DNA from: a virus
DNA length: 32,164 nucleotides
IMG/VR virus record: IMGVR_UViG_3300029319_000262
Span: 1-32,164 of that record
Strand: one strand, 5' to 3'
The translations under genes and the position numbers were made by a program. Below the pieces are notes generated by a model that did no database searches, was not told the DNA's origin, and was given only the letters and a program-made list of their open reading frames with translations. Positions 14,087 through 21,107 of this stretch are shown piece after piece. How positions within the stretch are numbered: the first letter of the stretch is position 1; every line of letters starts with the position of its first letter.

Positions 14087-16894
14087 ATGGCACTAAGTAA
14101 CGCACCTAAAAGATCTAATGTTTCTGAAAATTGGTTATTTGATTTTACTGCTGATAATAATAACTGTATAGATTTTGATGGTAGTGACGATAATATAATA
14201 TTTGGTGATATATTAGGTTCTGAGGTCAATTTTACTATAGAATTTTGGTGTAAAGCAGATTCAAAAAATAGTGGTGTAATAATTCAATTATCATCTGGCT
14301 CTGGAGAATCAGAAGCTGAAAATGTTTCATTTAATGTTAATTTGCAAAGTGGAGGTGAGTTTCGTTTGTTTTATGAGTATGGCAGCGGCTCAAATGAAAC
14401 TAATACTACAAGTAGTTTTAATTTATCAGAAGATACGTGGACGCACGTTGCAGTTGTTCGTGATGATGCAAGCGGGAATGCATTGTTTTATAAAAATGGC
14501 GTATTAGTTGAAACTGAGTCTGCGAGCAATGATCCAACTGGTGGCACAAGCACAGATGCAAAAATGACCATAGGTAATAATTTTAATAGCAATAATGGAT
14601 TTAATGGTGAGTTAGCTCATGTCAGAGTATGGAATGTGGCAAGAAGTGCAGACGAAGTATCTTATTATTATAATCGATTAGTTGATAGTACTCATACAGG
14701 CTTAGTTGGATATTGGAAATTGGACGAAGGTACTGGAGTGAGTGTTGCTGATTCAAGCTCAAACAATAACTCTGGAACAATAAGCGGAGCTTTGTGGTCA
14801 GTAGGTGGCTTTGATCAATTTATACATGCTTTTGGTTTATCATTTAAAGACACAACAGTCTCTAGTAACTACTATGTTGGGTCAGTTTTAAATAATTCAA
14901 TTGCTATAAGAGATAGTATAGATATTAACTCAGGTCAATCCAGCACATCTAATATAACAATAACAAGTGCAAATTTTAAAAAACACGGAAGTGAGTTTTA
15001 TAAATTATTGTTTAATGGCACTAATAACTTTCATAATAAAGAAGTGCGTGTGTTTGCACAATACGATTATGAAGATACACTAAGCAACTGTCAGCAAATT
15101 TTTTCTGGTAGACTTGTAGATGTACAATTAGATGGCAATGCAAACATTACTATGCAGATAAATTCACATCGACCGTGGGATGGAATAGAATTTCCTCAAA
15201 CAAAACATGAAGTAAAAAATGTTTATGAGCCAGTAGTATATGGACAATACAATCCTTCAGACTTGTCTGCTTCTCCAAAGCTTGCGTCATATGGTGGTTT
15301 GTTTCCAGTTCCAGTAATAGACGTATCAAGTTACACTGAGGATGGTGCTACGCGAGGTCATATCAATACTATAATGCCCAAAGCGTATTCTGCTGGAGAC
15401 AACAATCATTTACACATTCATATGGATGATTATTTTTTTGGAATAAGATTAAGTGTGAGTGAAAGCACTATTGATCACGCAACGGTTTTAGAGCATGGTG
15501 TTAATATTTTAAAAACATCAACACATTATTTTGCTATGGGGCATTTTGTTCCGTCAGTTGGCGTTAATGAATTTGGTGTTACAATGATGAGTAATATGGA
15601 AAATGCTTTTATAAGATCAAGTGACGGAAGTATTGATACTTCTACGTTTGCAAGCCAAACTATGAGCAGCGATGATCAAAAAGCGTATATACAACATCAA
15701 TCATATAGAAAAGAATTTTCAAAAAGCACATTAATTGGCGCCAGAATTACAGTAGAAGCAGATCGTAATGATGGTAATACAAGTGATACAAACCAATATG
15801 ATATTACTGCAAGAAAAAATGGAAGCACTCTAAATTCCAATAATATTTCGGTAAACTCTAATACACAAATTAGTCAAGCGGTTGGTGGTGGAATTAAGAC
15901 AATCTCTTTTTCTACGGAGCCAGAAGCTCCAACACAAATTACCTACGAATTTAGTGCAGATGAAGCTACCACATACCCACATACATTAAAAATTTATGGT
16001 ATTACAACTAATGTAAAAATTGATTTACATGATAAAGACGATGGCGATGATGATGCTGAAAGACTTGCAAATAAAAAATTTTATAGTGGTGGTGCTGGAC
16101 TTACTGCATCGTGGGATTCAGATGCAATTGTGCATGGTCACGACGCTCATAGAGATTTATTACAACGCTTTGCGGGTATATCTAGCGCAGATCCAGAAAA
16201 CTGGAGTTCTCTTGTTACAGATAGGACCAGAAATACAGCAGATAATGCAGATATTGACACATGGAAGATAAGATATTGGCAATTAGAACCAACTTCGTTA
16301 AAAAGTATTTTAGATAAAATGGCTTATGAGTTTTGTTTTAATTATAAAATTTCAGCATCTGGTAATTTAAAATACATACATGTTAAACGTAGTTCTGAGC
16401 TTGCTGCAACTGTAACATTAAGTAAGGCTGATATAAAAGATCTACAATTAAAAACAACCGGTTTGAGTGAAGTTGTTACAAAAATGGAGATAGCAAACAA
16501 TTTGCATCCAGCTGTAAATAATAAATATTATAACTACACTACAAATACCAATACAACATCACGAGCAAAATATAATTTAGGTGACAAGGAAGGCTTTCAA
16601 CAAATTAATTTGGACATGAATGTAGGAGAAATTCCGTCAACAGCAGACGCAGATCTAAACGCAGATTGGTATTCTTATAGAAATCATTTAATAGGAGATA
16701 TGAAAATAATTGTAGAGTGTCAAATAATAAATTTAGCCAAAGGATACCAATTAGAAACTGGAGACATAATATCGTTTACAGATATGCCAATAGAAATGTT
16801 TGGTACGGATTTTAGCGCATCTAAATTTTTTATTATTACTGAATATAATCGATCAATCGGAAATGTCCGTATTGTAGCAAGAGAGGTGTCCTAA
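14087..16894 (+). CDS. Tail hub/distal tail protein with inserted LamG domain
   Basis: The product has 935 residues. The N-terminus (NAPKRSNVSENWLFDFTADN) is interrupted at about residues 26-242 by a concanavalin/LamG-type domain: CIDFDGSDDNIIFGD, FTIEFWCKAD, WTHVAVVRDD, GELAHVRVWNVARSADEV and VGYWKLDEGTG appear in the order seen in LamG_3 proteins. Tail sequence resumes at AFGLSFKDTTVSSNYYVGSV. The C-terminal 250 residues are hub-like (SLKSILDKMAYEFCFNYKIS, GYQLETGDIISFTDMP). LamG domains bind sugars or proteins, so it may contact the host surface. The position after the tape measure supports a baseplate or hub role. Confidence 0.72.
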   Translation: MALSNAPKRSNVSENWLFDFTADNNNCIDFDGSDDNIIFGDILGSEVNFTIEFWCKADSKNSGVIIQLSSGSGESEAENVSFNVNLQSGGEFRLFYEYGSGSNETNTTSSFNLSEDTWTHVAVVRDDASGNALFYKNGVLVETESASNDPTGGTSTDAKMTIGNNFNSNNGFNGELAHVRVWNVARSADEVSYYYNRLVDSTHTGLVGYWKLDEGTGVSVADSSSNNNSGTISGALWSVGGFDQFIHAFGLSFKDTTVSSNYYVGSVLNNSIAIRDSIDINSGQSSTSNITITSANFKKHGSEFYKLLFNGTNNFHNKEVRVFAQYDYEDTLSNCQQIFSGRLVDVQLDGNANITMQINSHRPWDGIEFPQTKHEVKNVYEPVVYGQYNPSDLSASPKLASYGGLFPVPVIDVSSYTEDGATRGHINTIMPKAYSAGDNNHLHIHMDDYFFGIRLSVSESTIDHATVLEHGVNILKTSTHYFAMGHFVPSVGVNEFGVTMMSNMENAFIRSSDGSIDTSTFASQTMSSDDQKAYIQHQSYRKEFSKSTLIGARITVEADRNDGNTSDTNQYDITARKNGSTLNSNNISVNSNTQISQAVGGGIKTISFSTEPEAPTQITYEFSADEATTYPHTLKIYGITTNVKIDLHDKDDGDDDAERLANKKFYSGGAGLTASWDSDAIVHGHDAHRDLLQRFAGISSADPENWSSLVTDRTRNTADNADIDTWKIRYWQLEPTSLKSILDKMAYEFCFNYKISASGNLKYIHVKRSSELAATVTLSKADIKDLQLKTTGLSEVVTKMEIANNLHPAVNNKYYNYTTNTNTTSRAKYNLGDKEGFQQINLDMNVGEIPSTADADLNADWYSYRNHLIGDMKIIVECQIINLAKGYQLETGDIISFTDMPIEMFGTDFSASKFFIITEYNRSIGNVRIVAREVS

Positions 16895-17946
16895 TGGCAA
16901 ACAATTTACCCATAGCAAGAGTTAGATTTTATTGTGATCAAATATCATACAGGCTTTCACGCGGAATACCAGTAAATGGTCGCTACGATGTACAAGCAAC
17001 CAACACAGGCAATAACTTAGTAGGAATAAAAAGCGGTGGTGGCAGCGAAGAAGACCTCTTTGATATGCGACCACATAACTTAGTGACGTTTGATACTTCC
17101 GCTTCAACAGCTTCTAAAGCAGATCATGTGGTATTGACTTTAGATATGATGGGAGAGACTTCATCTAAGCGTTCTTTTATTGCAATATTAAATCATAACC
17201 TAGCAACAGCTACTGGAAAGATAAGAATTGCGGCTAGTAATACTGAAAGTCATGTTACCAATGATGATTTAACTGGCGCTACAGCTATAAATTGCACAGA
17301 AGTTGTAAACGCTGGTGGTGCTGATGGTTCGTCTAATCTATTCACACCCGCTGCTGATGGAAGTACGATTGTAACATGTGCAGAGAGTGATTTGCGCTAT
17401 TGGGGTATACAGTTTGAAGGTAGTAACAGTAATAATTTTAGTAGCACGGATTTAACCGTAGGCTGTGTACTCGTTGGCGAGTTTTTTGATGCAGCTCCTG
17501 TAGATGTAAATTTAACCAGAACCATAGATTTTGATGGTGTAAATGTTCAAGAAAGCATAGGTGGGCAAAGATTTTCAACAATGTTAAATCACGGTCGTCA
17601 AACATCTAGTACATCTAAATCTCCATTTGTTACTACTACATCACAACAACAAGTGTTTGGCGGCCGTATGATTTATGATATGACCATGAGTCATGTAGCG
17701 CATGATGAATTAATGCCAACCCAATATAATACGTTTGACCCTACTGGAGATTCGTTTGTTAATGATGTGTGGAATATCACTAATGGTAATCACTTGCCAT
17801 TTATATTTAGCATTGATAACACACATACTGGAAGCAATGCGGAAAGTAGTCATATCTTTGCGAGGTTTGGTCAATCAGATTTAAAGATGAATCAAGTGGC
17901 TAGTAATCGATTTAACTTTAAATTACGTATAGAAGAAGAGTTTTAA
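16894..17946 (+). CDS. Minor tail / tail tip protein
   Basis: The product has 350 residues. It starts at an ATG overlapping the previous stop (TAATG). It is a beta-rich sequence (SYRLSRGIPVNGRYDVQATN, HVVLTLDMMGETSSKRSFIA, RYWGIQFEGSNSNNFSSTDL), and the C-terminus ends FNFKLRIEEEF. It is the last gene of the late block, followed by a terminator. The family is not recognised with certainty. A receptor-binding or tail-tip role is the natural reading of its position, but a small baseplate protein is equally possible. Confidence 0.5.
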   Translation: MANNLPIARVRFYCDQISYRLSRGIPVNGRYDVQATNTGNNLVGIKSGGGSEEDLFDMRPHNLVTFDTSASTASKADHVVLTLDMMGETSSKRSFIAILNHNLATATGKIRIAASNTESHVTNDDLTGATAINCTEVVNAGGADGSSNLFTPAADGSTIVTCAESDLRYWGIQFEGSNSNNFSSTDLTVGCVLVGEFFDAAPVDVNLTRTIDFDGVNVQESIGGQRFSTMLNHGRQTSSTSKSPFVTTTSQQQVFGGRMIYDMTMSHVAHDELMPTQYNTFDPTGDSFVNDVWNITNGNHLPFIFSIDNTHTGSNAESSHIFARFGQSDLKMNQVASNRFNFKLRIEEEF

Positions 17947-17947
17947 T

Positions 17948-17967
17948 CTGTGGAAAACTGTGGAAAA
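17948..17967 (+). repeat. Tandem CTGTGGAAAA repeat, left of attP
   Basis: Two perfect head-to-tail copies of CTGTGGAAAA lie two bases after the last late gene. A related pair is present on the other side of the tRNA fragment (18141-18160), and a 19-bp inverted copy occurs at 30074-30092. Candidate integrase arm-type sites or DnaA-like boxes (one mismatch from the strict TTATCCACA box on the other strand). Confidence 0.6.
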
Positions 17968-17973
17968 TACCAT

Positions 17974-18003
17974 GCATTTTTGTGCTTTTTTGTGCATATT
18001 TGC
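17974..18003 (+). repeat. 10-bp-period TTTTGTGC repeats near attP
   Basis: On the minus strand this reads as three adjacent 10-mers, GCAAATATGC, ACAAAAAAGC and ACAAAAATGC (consensus xCAAAxAxGC). The 14-mer TTTGTGCATATTTG at 17989-18002 recurs, inverted, inside the repressor promoter (20553-20566). One-per-helical-turn repeats next to an att site are typical of excisionase or integrase-accessory binding; that role is inferred. Confidence 0.45.
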
Positions 18004-18023
18004 TATAAATTAGGAATAACAAA

Positions 18024-18047
18024 AAACCCACTAAAATCAGTGGGTTT
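18024..18047 (+). terminator. Rho-independent terminator of the late operon
   Basis: AAACCCACT (18024-18032) and AGTGGGTTT (18039-18047) make a 9-bp stem with the loop AAAATC. The T run is part of the 3' arm on the plus strand, and an A run precedes the stem, so it can act in both directions. It closes the late genes before attP and faces the leftward integrase transcript. Confidence 0.8.
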
Positions 18048-18069
18048 CTCGTCGGTAAATTACACATAT

Positions 18070-18113
18070 GCGCCCGTAGCTCAGCTGGATAGAGCGTTGG
18101 ATTCCGGTTCCAT
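18070..18113 (+). other. Putative attP core: 5' half of a tRNA-Arg(CCG) gene
   Basis: GCGCCCGTAGCTCAGCTGGA begins a tRNA: 7-base acceptor strand, D arm (GCTC/GAGC), and anticodon stem-loop with TTCCGGT, anticodon CCG at 18104-18106. Homology stops around 18112-18118; no T arm or 3' acceptor strand follows, so it is not a working tRNA gene. A tRNA fragment beside a tyrosine integrase, flanked by paired repeats, is the classic sign of an attachment site. Normally the 3' part of the tRNA is carried; here it is the 5' part through the anticodon loop. Confidence 0.7.
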
Positions 18114-18140
18114 AGGTTCTCCGTCAATAAAACGCATCCC

Positions 18141-18160
18141 CTGTGGAACTATGTGGAAAT
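18141..18160 (+). repeat. CTGTGGAAC/ATGTGGAAA repeat, right of attP
   Basis: CTGTGGAACT and ATGTGGAAAT lie in tandem with a 10-bp period, matching the pair at 17948-17967 in sequence and orientation. The tRNA fragment lies between the two pairs, the arrangement expected of P and P' arm-type integrase sites. Confidence 0.55.
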
Positions 18161-18194
18161 ATACCGCTGTTGTCTTCTGTTTCGTGGTAAATCA

Positions 18195-18596
18195 TTAGCC
18201 GAATACTAGTTTGCCAAATAGCGCAAATTGCACAATCTCATCTGCGTCACCAGCATCAATAATACTCAAATCTAATGCTGTATCTCTGCGCGCACCATCA
18301 TAGTATACTTGTACTGAATTTCTATAAATCCACTCTTGCAGACCCTTCTGTAAGTTATCCTGACTAAGATATAATACTGTTTTATCCTCACCAGATATGG
18401 TCATCTCTAACATACCACCAATAGCAAGCCACTCATACTCATGTTCTATTTTTGTGCGGCCCTCTGGTAGTTTGCCAGTATCTCCACCTAAACCTTTTAC
18501 CGATGTAACCCAGTAGTTCACACCGCCTTCAAAGGCGGTGCAAAGCAGATCCATCATATCTTGTACAGATAATTCGACTTCTATGTTAACTTTCAT
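18195..18596 (-). CDS. Conserved hypothetical protein between integrase and attP
   Basis: The product has 133 residues. Its ATG overlaps the integrase stop (TAATG), so it is translated from the integrase transcript. The N-terminal motif LSVQDMMDLLCTAFEGGVNYWV recalls a family of small phage proteins with an 'I.D.L..AfEGGs.YW' signature. The middle resembles a small alpha/beta domain (GMLEMTISGEDKTVLYLSQD). The function is unknown. Placement between integrase and attP is unusual, since that gap is commonly empty or holds xis. Confidence 0.65.
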   Translation of the reverse strand: MKVNIEVELSVQDMMDLLCTAFEGGVNYWVTSVKGLGGDTGKLPEGRTKIEHEYEWLAIGGMLEMTISGEDKTVLYLSQDNLQKGLQEWIYRNSVQVYYDGARRDTALDLSIIDAGDADEIVQFALFGKLVFG

Positions 18597-19723
18597 TACG
18601 CGACTCCCATTTTACGATTAAATGCATTATCTACACTATCATTTATCTTATCCATTGTAGAGTGAGATACTGGAGCATAATGCTTACTTACTACTGACTT
18701 GGTAGAATCACCAATAGCGTACCCAGCAAGCTGTATATCGCCGTTTTCTTCTTCAGCCAACTGTGCCTTCAACCTACGTAAATCGTGGCACGTAAACTCA
18801 ATATTAGTGATCTCAGCAATACTTGCAATTATGCGTCGCAGCTTCTTGTAAGCAAATGGTAACGGCTTTTCGTAGCCAGCGTCTTTCCATTTTTTTAGAA
18901 TACCCATAACAATTGGATGCTGCTTGGCCAGTTTGCGCGTCATCTTGCGCTTTGGTAGTAAGCTAATTGTGCGCTTATTAAAATCAACGTGATGCCATTC
19001 TAGCTCTTTTTTACGGTTACGATAATTAAAGCCAAGTAGCTCTTTAGCTCTCGCGCCTGTATACGTGTATAGCGTGATTAAGTCCTTTTGATATTCGCTT
19101 AGGTCAGGATGATTAAATAATGTAAGTATTTCTTGATCGCTCCAAATTTTAAATTCAATGTCCTCACATTCAGATGCATTATATTTGTCATTCTTTGTAA
19201 CGACTTCAAAATTAACCATACCACGCCCTTGCGGTCCGCCATTTGTAGTTGCCCACATAAATATGCAACGCAAGTCGCGTAAATAGCTATTGATTCCATT
19301 CCGGGTACAAGTAAGTGAGCGATGAGCCTTGTAAATTTCCCATCCCATAAGACCATCGCGCTTCATACCGCGTATATTATCTACTGGTGTATCAAGTGGA
19401 AATACTTCCTCAACACTATTCATTACTGCATTATAACGAGAACTTGTTAAAGCATTCAGCTTCAAATCAAGCACGTTAGCTGTGTATGCATTAAACACGT
19501 CTTGTATGGTGACCGTTTCATCGGCCATGTAATACATAGACTTCCAGATTGGGTTATTGGTTTTGTGGTAATGCGCTATGTTTTCCCAGCGGCGCAGCTC
19601 TTCATTAGCGTCATGTTCGTTGCTAAATGTAGCTTTCTGCCACTTAACCTTGACCGGGTCATAGTAGGATAGCACATATGGTTTTTTTGCGTTTTTTTCA
19701 GCTCTTTTATTAATTGATGCCAT
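18596..19723 (-). CDS. int: Tyrosine integrase
   Basis: The product has 375 residues. AGGAG lies 9-10 bases before the ATG on the minus strand. An N-terminal arm-binding-type region (about 1-65) is followed by a SAM-like core-binding domain (about 70-175) and a catalytic domain with Arg225 (YTGARAKELL), Lys258/260 in the beta hairpin (LPKRKMTRK), His313-x-x-Arg316 (CHDLRR) and Tyr349 (KHYAP). The third conserved position, usually His or Trp in a G-H-S motif, is Asp339 here (AIGDSTKSV). It should integrate the phage at a tRNA-Arg gene via the fragment at 18070-18113. Confidence 0.92.
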   Translation of the reverse strand: MASINKRAEKNAKKPYVLSYYDPVKVKWQKATFSNEHDANEELRRWENIAHYHKTNNPIWKSMYYMADETVTIQDVFNAYTANVLDLKLNALTSSRYNAVMNSVEEVFPLDTPVDNIRGMKRDGLMGWEIYKAHRSLTCTRNGINSYLRDLRCIFMWATTNGGPQGRGMVNFEVVTKNDKYNASECEDIEFKIWSDQEILTLFNHPDLSEYQKDLITLYTYTGARAKELLGFNYRNRKKELEWHHVDFNKRTISLLPKRKMTRKLAKQHPIVMGILKKWKDAGYEKPLPFAYKKLRRIIASIAEITNIEFTCHDLRRLKAQLAEEENGDIQLAGYAIGDSTKSVVSKHYAPVSHSTMDKINDSVDNAFNRKMGVA

Positions 19724-19769
19724 GGTATTGTCTCCTGTTTTGTTTTGTGGTGATTAAAATTTATTTGGT

Positions 19770-20519
19770 TTAGCTTTTGCCTTCAATGTCACCATTTACC
19801 CAATAGTAGTACGAACGAACAATTCCTTCAGTTTTATCGTGATAACTTTCGATATTGTACATTCTATAACTGCCATCTTTGGCCTTCCATAAAATATGTT
19901 TCCACATATTGTGTGTATAGTCTGGTATATCATCTGGAATTGAAGCTAATAAAATTTCAAGACTATCGTGATGATACTTCAACGCCCATTCCTCACTTGT
20001 GAATCTTGATAACTCCTGTTCAGTATATCCGGTCATTGATGTATCTCCAGTTACTATATTATTACTAAAAGATTTAGTACTGGGGTCATATTCACATTTA
20101 GTTTTGAAATGAAACGCTGGTTTGTTTTTCTTTTTTTTATAGCTTATCAATATGGTATTTAAGCGATCTATTTCTTCCTTTTGATTTTTGATTTTTTCCT
20201 TTTGATATTGATTAGCTTCTTCAAGAACATTTATGTATTTACGGTTTTGAATTGCATGCATGGTTTTTTCCTCCTTTTGTTGCATGTGATCAATTTGTAT
20301 TCCTTGAGGTGTTTTTACTATCTTTAAATTAAATGCATCTGCTACGGCATATAGCGACTTATCATGTATTTTAGTAGCGCTACCATTTAACCACCTATAT
20401 ATCTGTTGCCTACCAATATTAGTTTGTAGACTTATTTCGGTAATGTTAGTTCCGGGTGACAAGAGTTGCTTTTGAATCATTGCAACAACTGCACTGTGTT
20501 TAGACGTGTATAGTTTCAT
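19770..20519 (-). CDS. Lysogeny repressor candidate: HTH + coiled coil + PAS-like domain
   Basis: The product has 249 residues. Residues about 10-70 form an XRE/Cro-CI helix-turn-helix (NITEISLQTNIGRQQIYRWL, then LYAVADAFNLKI). Residues about 95-132 are a coiled coil (EANQYQKEKIKNQKEEIDRL). Residues about 137-246 look like a PAS fold: SMTGYTEQELSRFTSEEWAL, YHHDSLE, then WKAKDGSYRMYNIESYHDKT and a final VNGDIEG, as in PAS_3 'GYT.eEL...DGsyr...DIT'. There is no LexA-type peptidase motif, so induction may depend on a ligand or redox signal rather than RecA. It is divergent from the Cro-like gene, with AAGGA before the start and a promoter at 20544-20572. Confidence 0.72.
   Translation of the reverse strand: MKLYTSKHSAVVAMIQKQLLSPGTNITEISLQTNIGRQQIYRWLNGSATKIHDKSLYAVADAFNLKIVKTPQGIQIDHMQQKEEKTMHAIQNRKYINVLEEANQYQKEKIKNQKEEIDRLNTILISYKKKKNKPAFHFKTKCEYDPSTKSFSNNIVTGDTSMTGYTEQELSRFTSEEWALKYHHDSLEILLASIPDDIPDYTHNMWKHILWKAKDGSYRMYNIESYHDKTEGIVRSYYYWVNGDIEGKS
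20259..20276 (-). promoter_or_regulatory. Internal Shine-Dalgarno and ATG inside the repressor gene
   Basis: On the minus strand AAGGAGG (20270-20276) is followed eight bases later by an in-frame ATG (20259-20261), Met87 of the repressor. This is a better ribosome site than the one at the gene's own start. It would give a 163-residue product with coiled coil and PAS domain but no DNA-binding domain. It could be a second isoform, or could reflect an ancient fusion of two genes. Confidence 0.55.
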
Positions 20520-20543
20520 GTTTATCTTTCCTTAATGAGCATA

Positions 20544-20572
20544 ATATTACAACAAATATGCACAAATAACAA
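20544..20572 (-). promoter_or_regulatory. Repressor promoter
   Basis: On the minus strand a -35 TTGTTA (20567-20572) and a -10 TAATAT (20544-20549) are separated by exactly 17 bases. The spacer contains TTTGTGCATATTTG, the 14-mer repeated near attP, a plausible operator for autoregulation. Transcription would start about 18 bases before the repressor start codon. Confidence 0.6.
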
Positions 20573-20580
20573 AAAAATAC

Positions 20581-20610
20581 TTGTAAAAGCTTCACATAGT
20601 AAAATATATT
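20581..20610 (+). promoter_or_regulatory. Early rightward promoter (Cro side)
   Basis: TTGTAA (20581-20586) and TATATT (20605-20610) are spaced by 18 bases. The predicted start of transcription is about 20617, at or one to two bases before the ATG at 20619, which has no Shine-Dalgarno site; the Cro-like mRNA may therefore be leaderless. The promoter is back to back with the repressor promoter. Confidence 0.45.
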
Positions 20611-20618
20611 AGCTACAC

Positions 20619-20852
20619 ATGAACAGTAAAAAAGCTACACACAACCAGTGGACAATTCCAAAATTGATGGAGAAATATCAGTACAGTTTACGTGATTTAT
20701 CGCCAATGTGCGGATTGTCTCCCAGTATGTTATGTAGGTTGTTTAATGGAAATAGAAAGTTTTTAAGCAGACATAAATCTGTGATTGCAAAAATATTTAA
20801 TGTTGACGAGAAAAGTATTATATGGCCACAAAAAAACCAGAACATAAAGTAG
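20619..20852 (+). CDS. Cro-like HTH regulator
   Basis: The product has 77 residues. An HTH of the Cro/CI type is visible (YSLRDLSPMCGLSPSMLCRL, then FNGNRKFLSRHKSVIAKIFN). It is divergent from the repressor and is the first rightward early gene, the position of Cro. There is no ribosome-binding site before the ATG. AGCTACAC occurs at 20611-20618 and again at 20633-20640, a possible operator pair straddling the start. It overlaps the next gene by 31 bases. Confidence 0.7.
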   Translation: MNSKKATHNQWTIPKLMEKYQYSLRDLSPMCGLSPSMLCRLFNGNRKFLSRHKSVIAKIFNVDEKSIIWPQKNQNIK

Positions 20853-21046
20853 GTTGGATGACAATCAGACAAGCTGCTGAATACTTAGGTGTATCCGAGC
20901 GTGGTTTGAAATATGCAGTTGGTCTTAAAAAGCAAAACATCGCAAATAAAGAGTTACAATTAAAAAGCTACGGTAATCGTACACTTATAAATGTAAAAAG
21001 TTTAGATGAAATTAAAGAGATTTATATTAATGCTCCGCAGCACTAA
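20822..21046 (+). CDS. HTH protein, excisionase/MerR-like
   Basis: The product has 74 residues. The sequence WMTIRQAAEYLGVSERGLKY followed by a basic segment (KKQNIANKELQLKSYGNRT) and a short beta element (LINVKSLDEI) is that of winged-HTH excisionase-type DNA-binding proteins ('T..eAA.yLgvS...l'). As second gene of the early operon in a phage with a tyrosine integrase, a Xis or second regulator role is likely. The DNA target might be the repeats beside attP; this is inferred. Confidence 0.65.
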   Translation: MATKKPEHKVGWMTIRQAAEYLGVSERGLKYAVGLKKQNIANKELQLKSYGNRTLINVKSLDEIKEIYINAPQH

Positions 21047-21107
21047 ACGGCGTCATTATATATATATGTTTATCTTTCCTTCGATAACTATAGGCGTCGT
21101 TTAGTGC
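21040..21107 (+). repeat. Inverted repeat GCACTAAACG...CGTTTAGTGC
   Basis: Perfect 10-bp arms at 21040-21049 and 21098-21107 extend imperfectly for about six more pairs (GGCGTC against GGCGTC-like). The left arm contains the stop codon of the HTH gene and the right arm contains the GTG that opens the next frame. In RNA this would be a long stem-loop hiding the start; in DNA it could be a pair of operator sites. Confidence 0.6.

Noticed and set aside
14087-17946. Diversity-generating retroelement target in the tail genes
   Set aside because: No reverse transcriptase and no template/variable repeat pair were seen in the window.
18070-18145. Complete tRNA-Arg gene
   Set aside because: The D arm and anticodon arm are present, but no T arm or 3' acceptor strand can be found after 18113, so it is a fragment.
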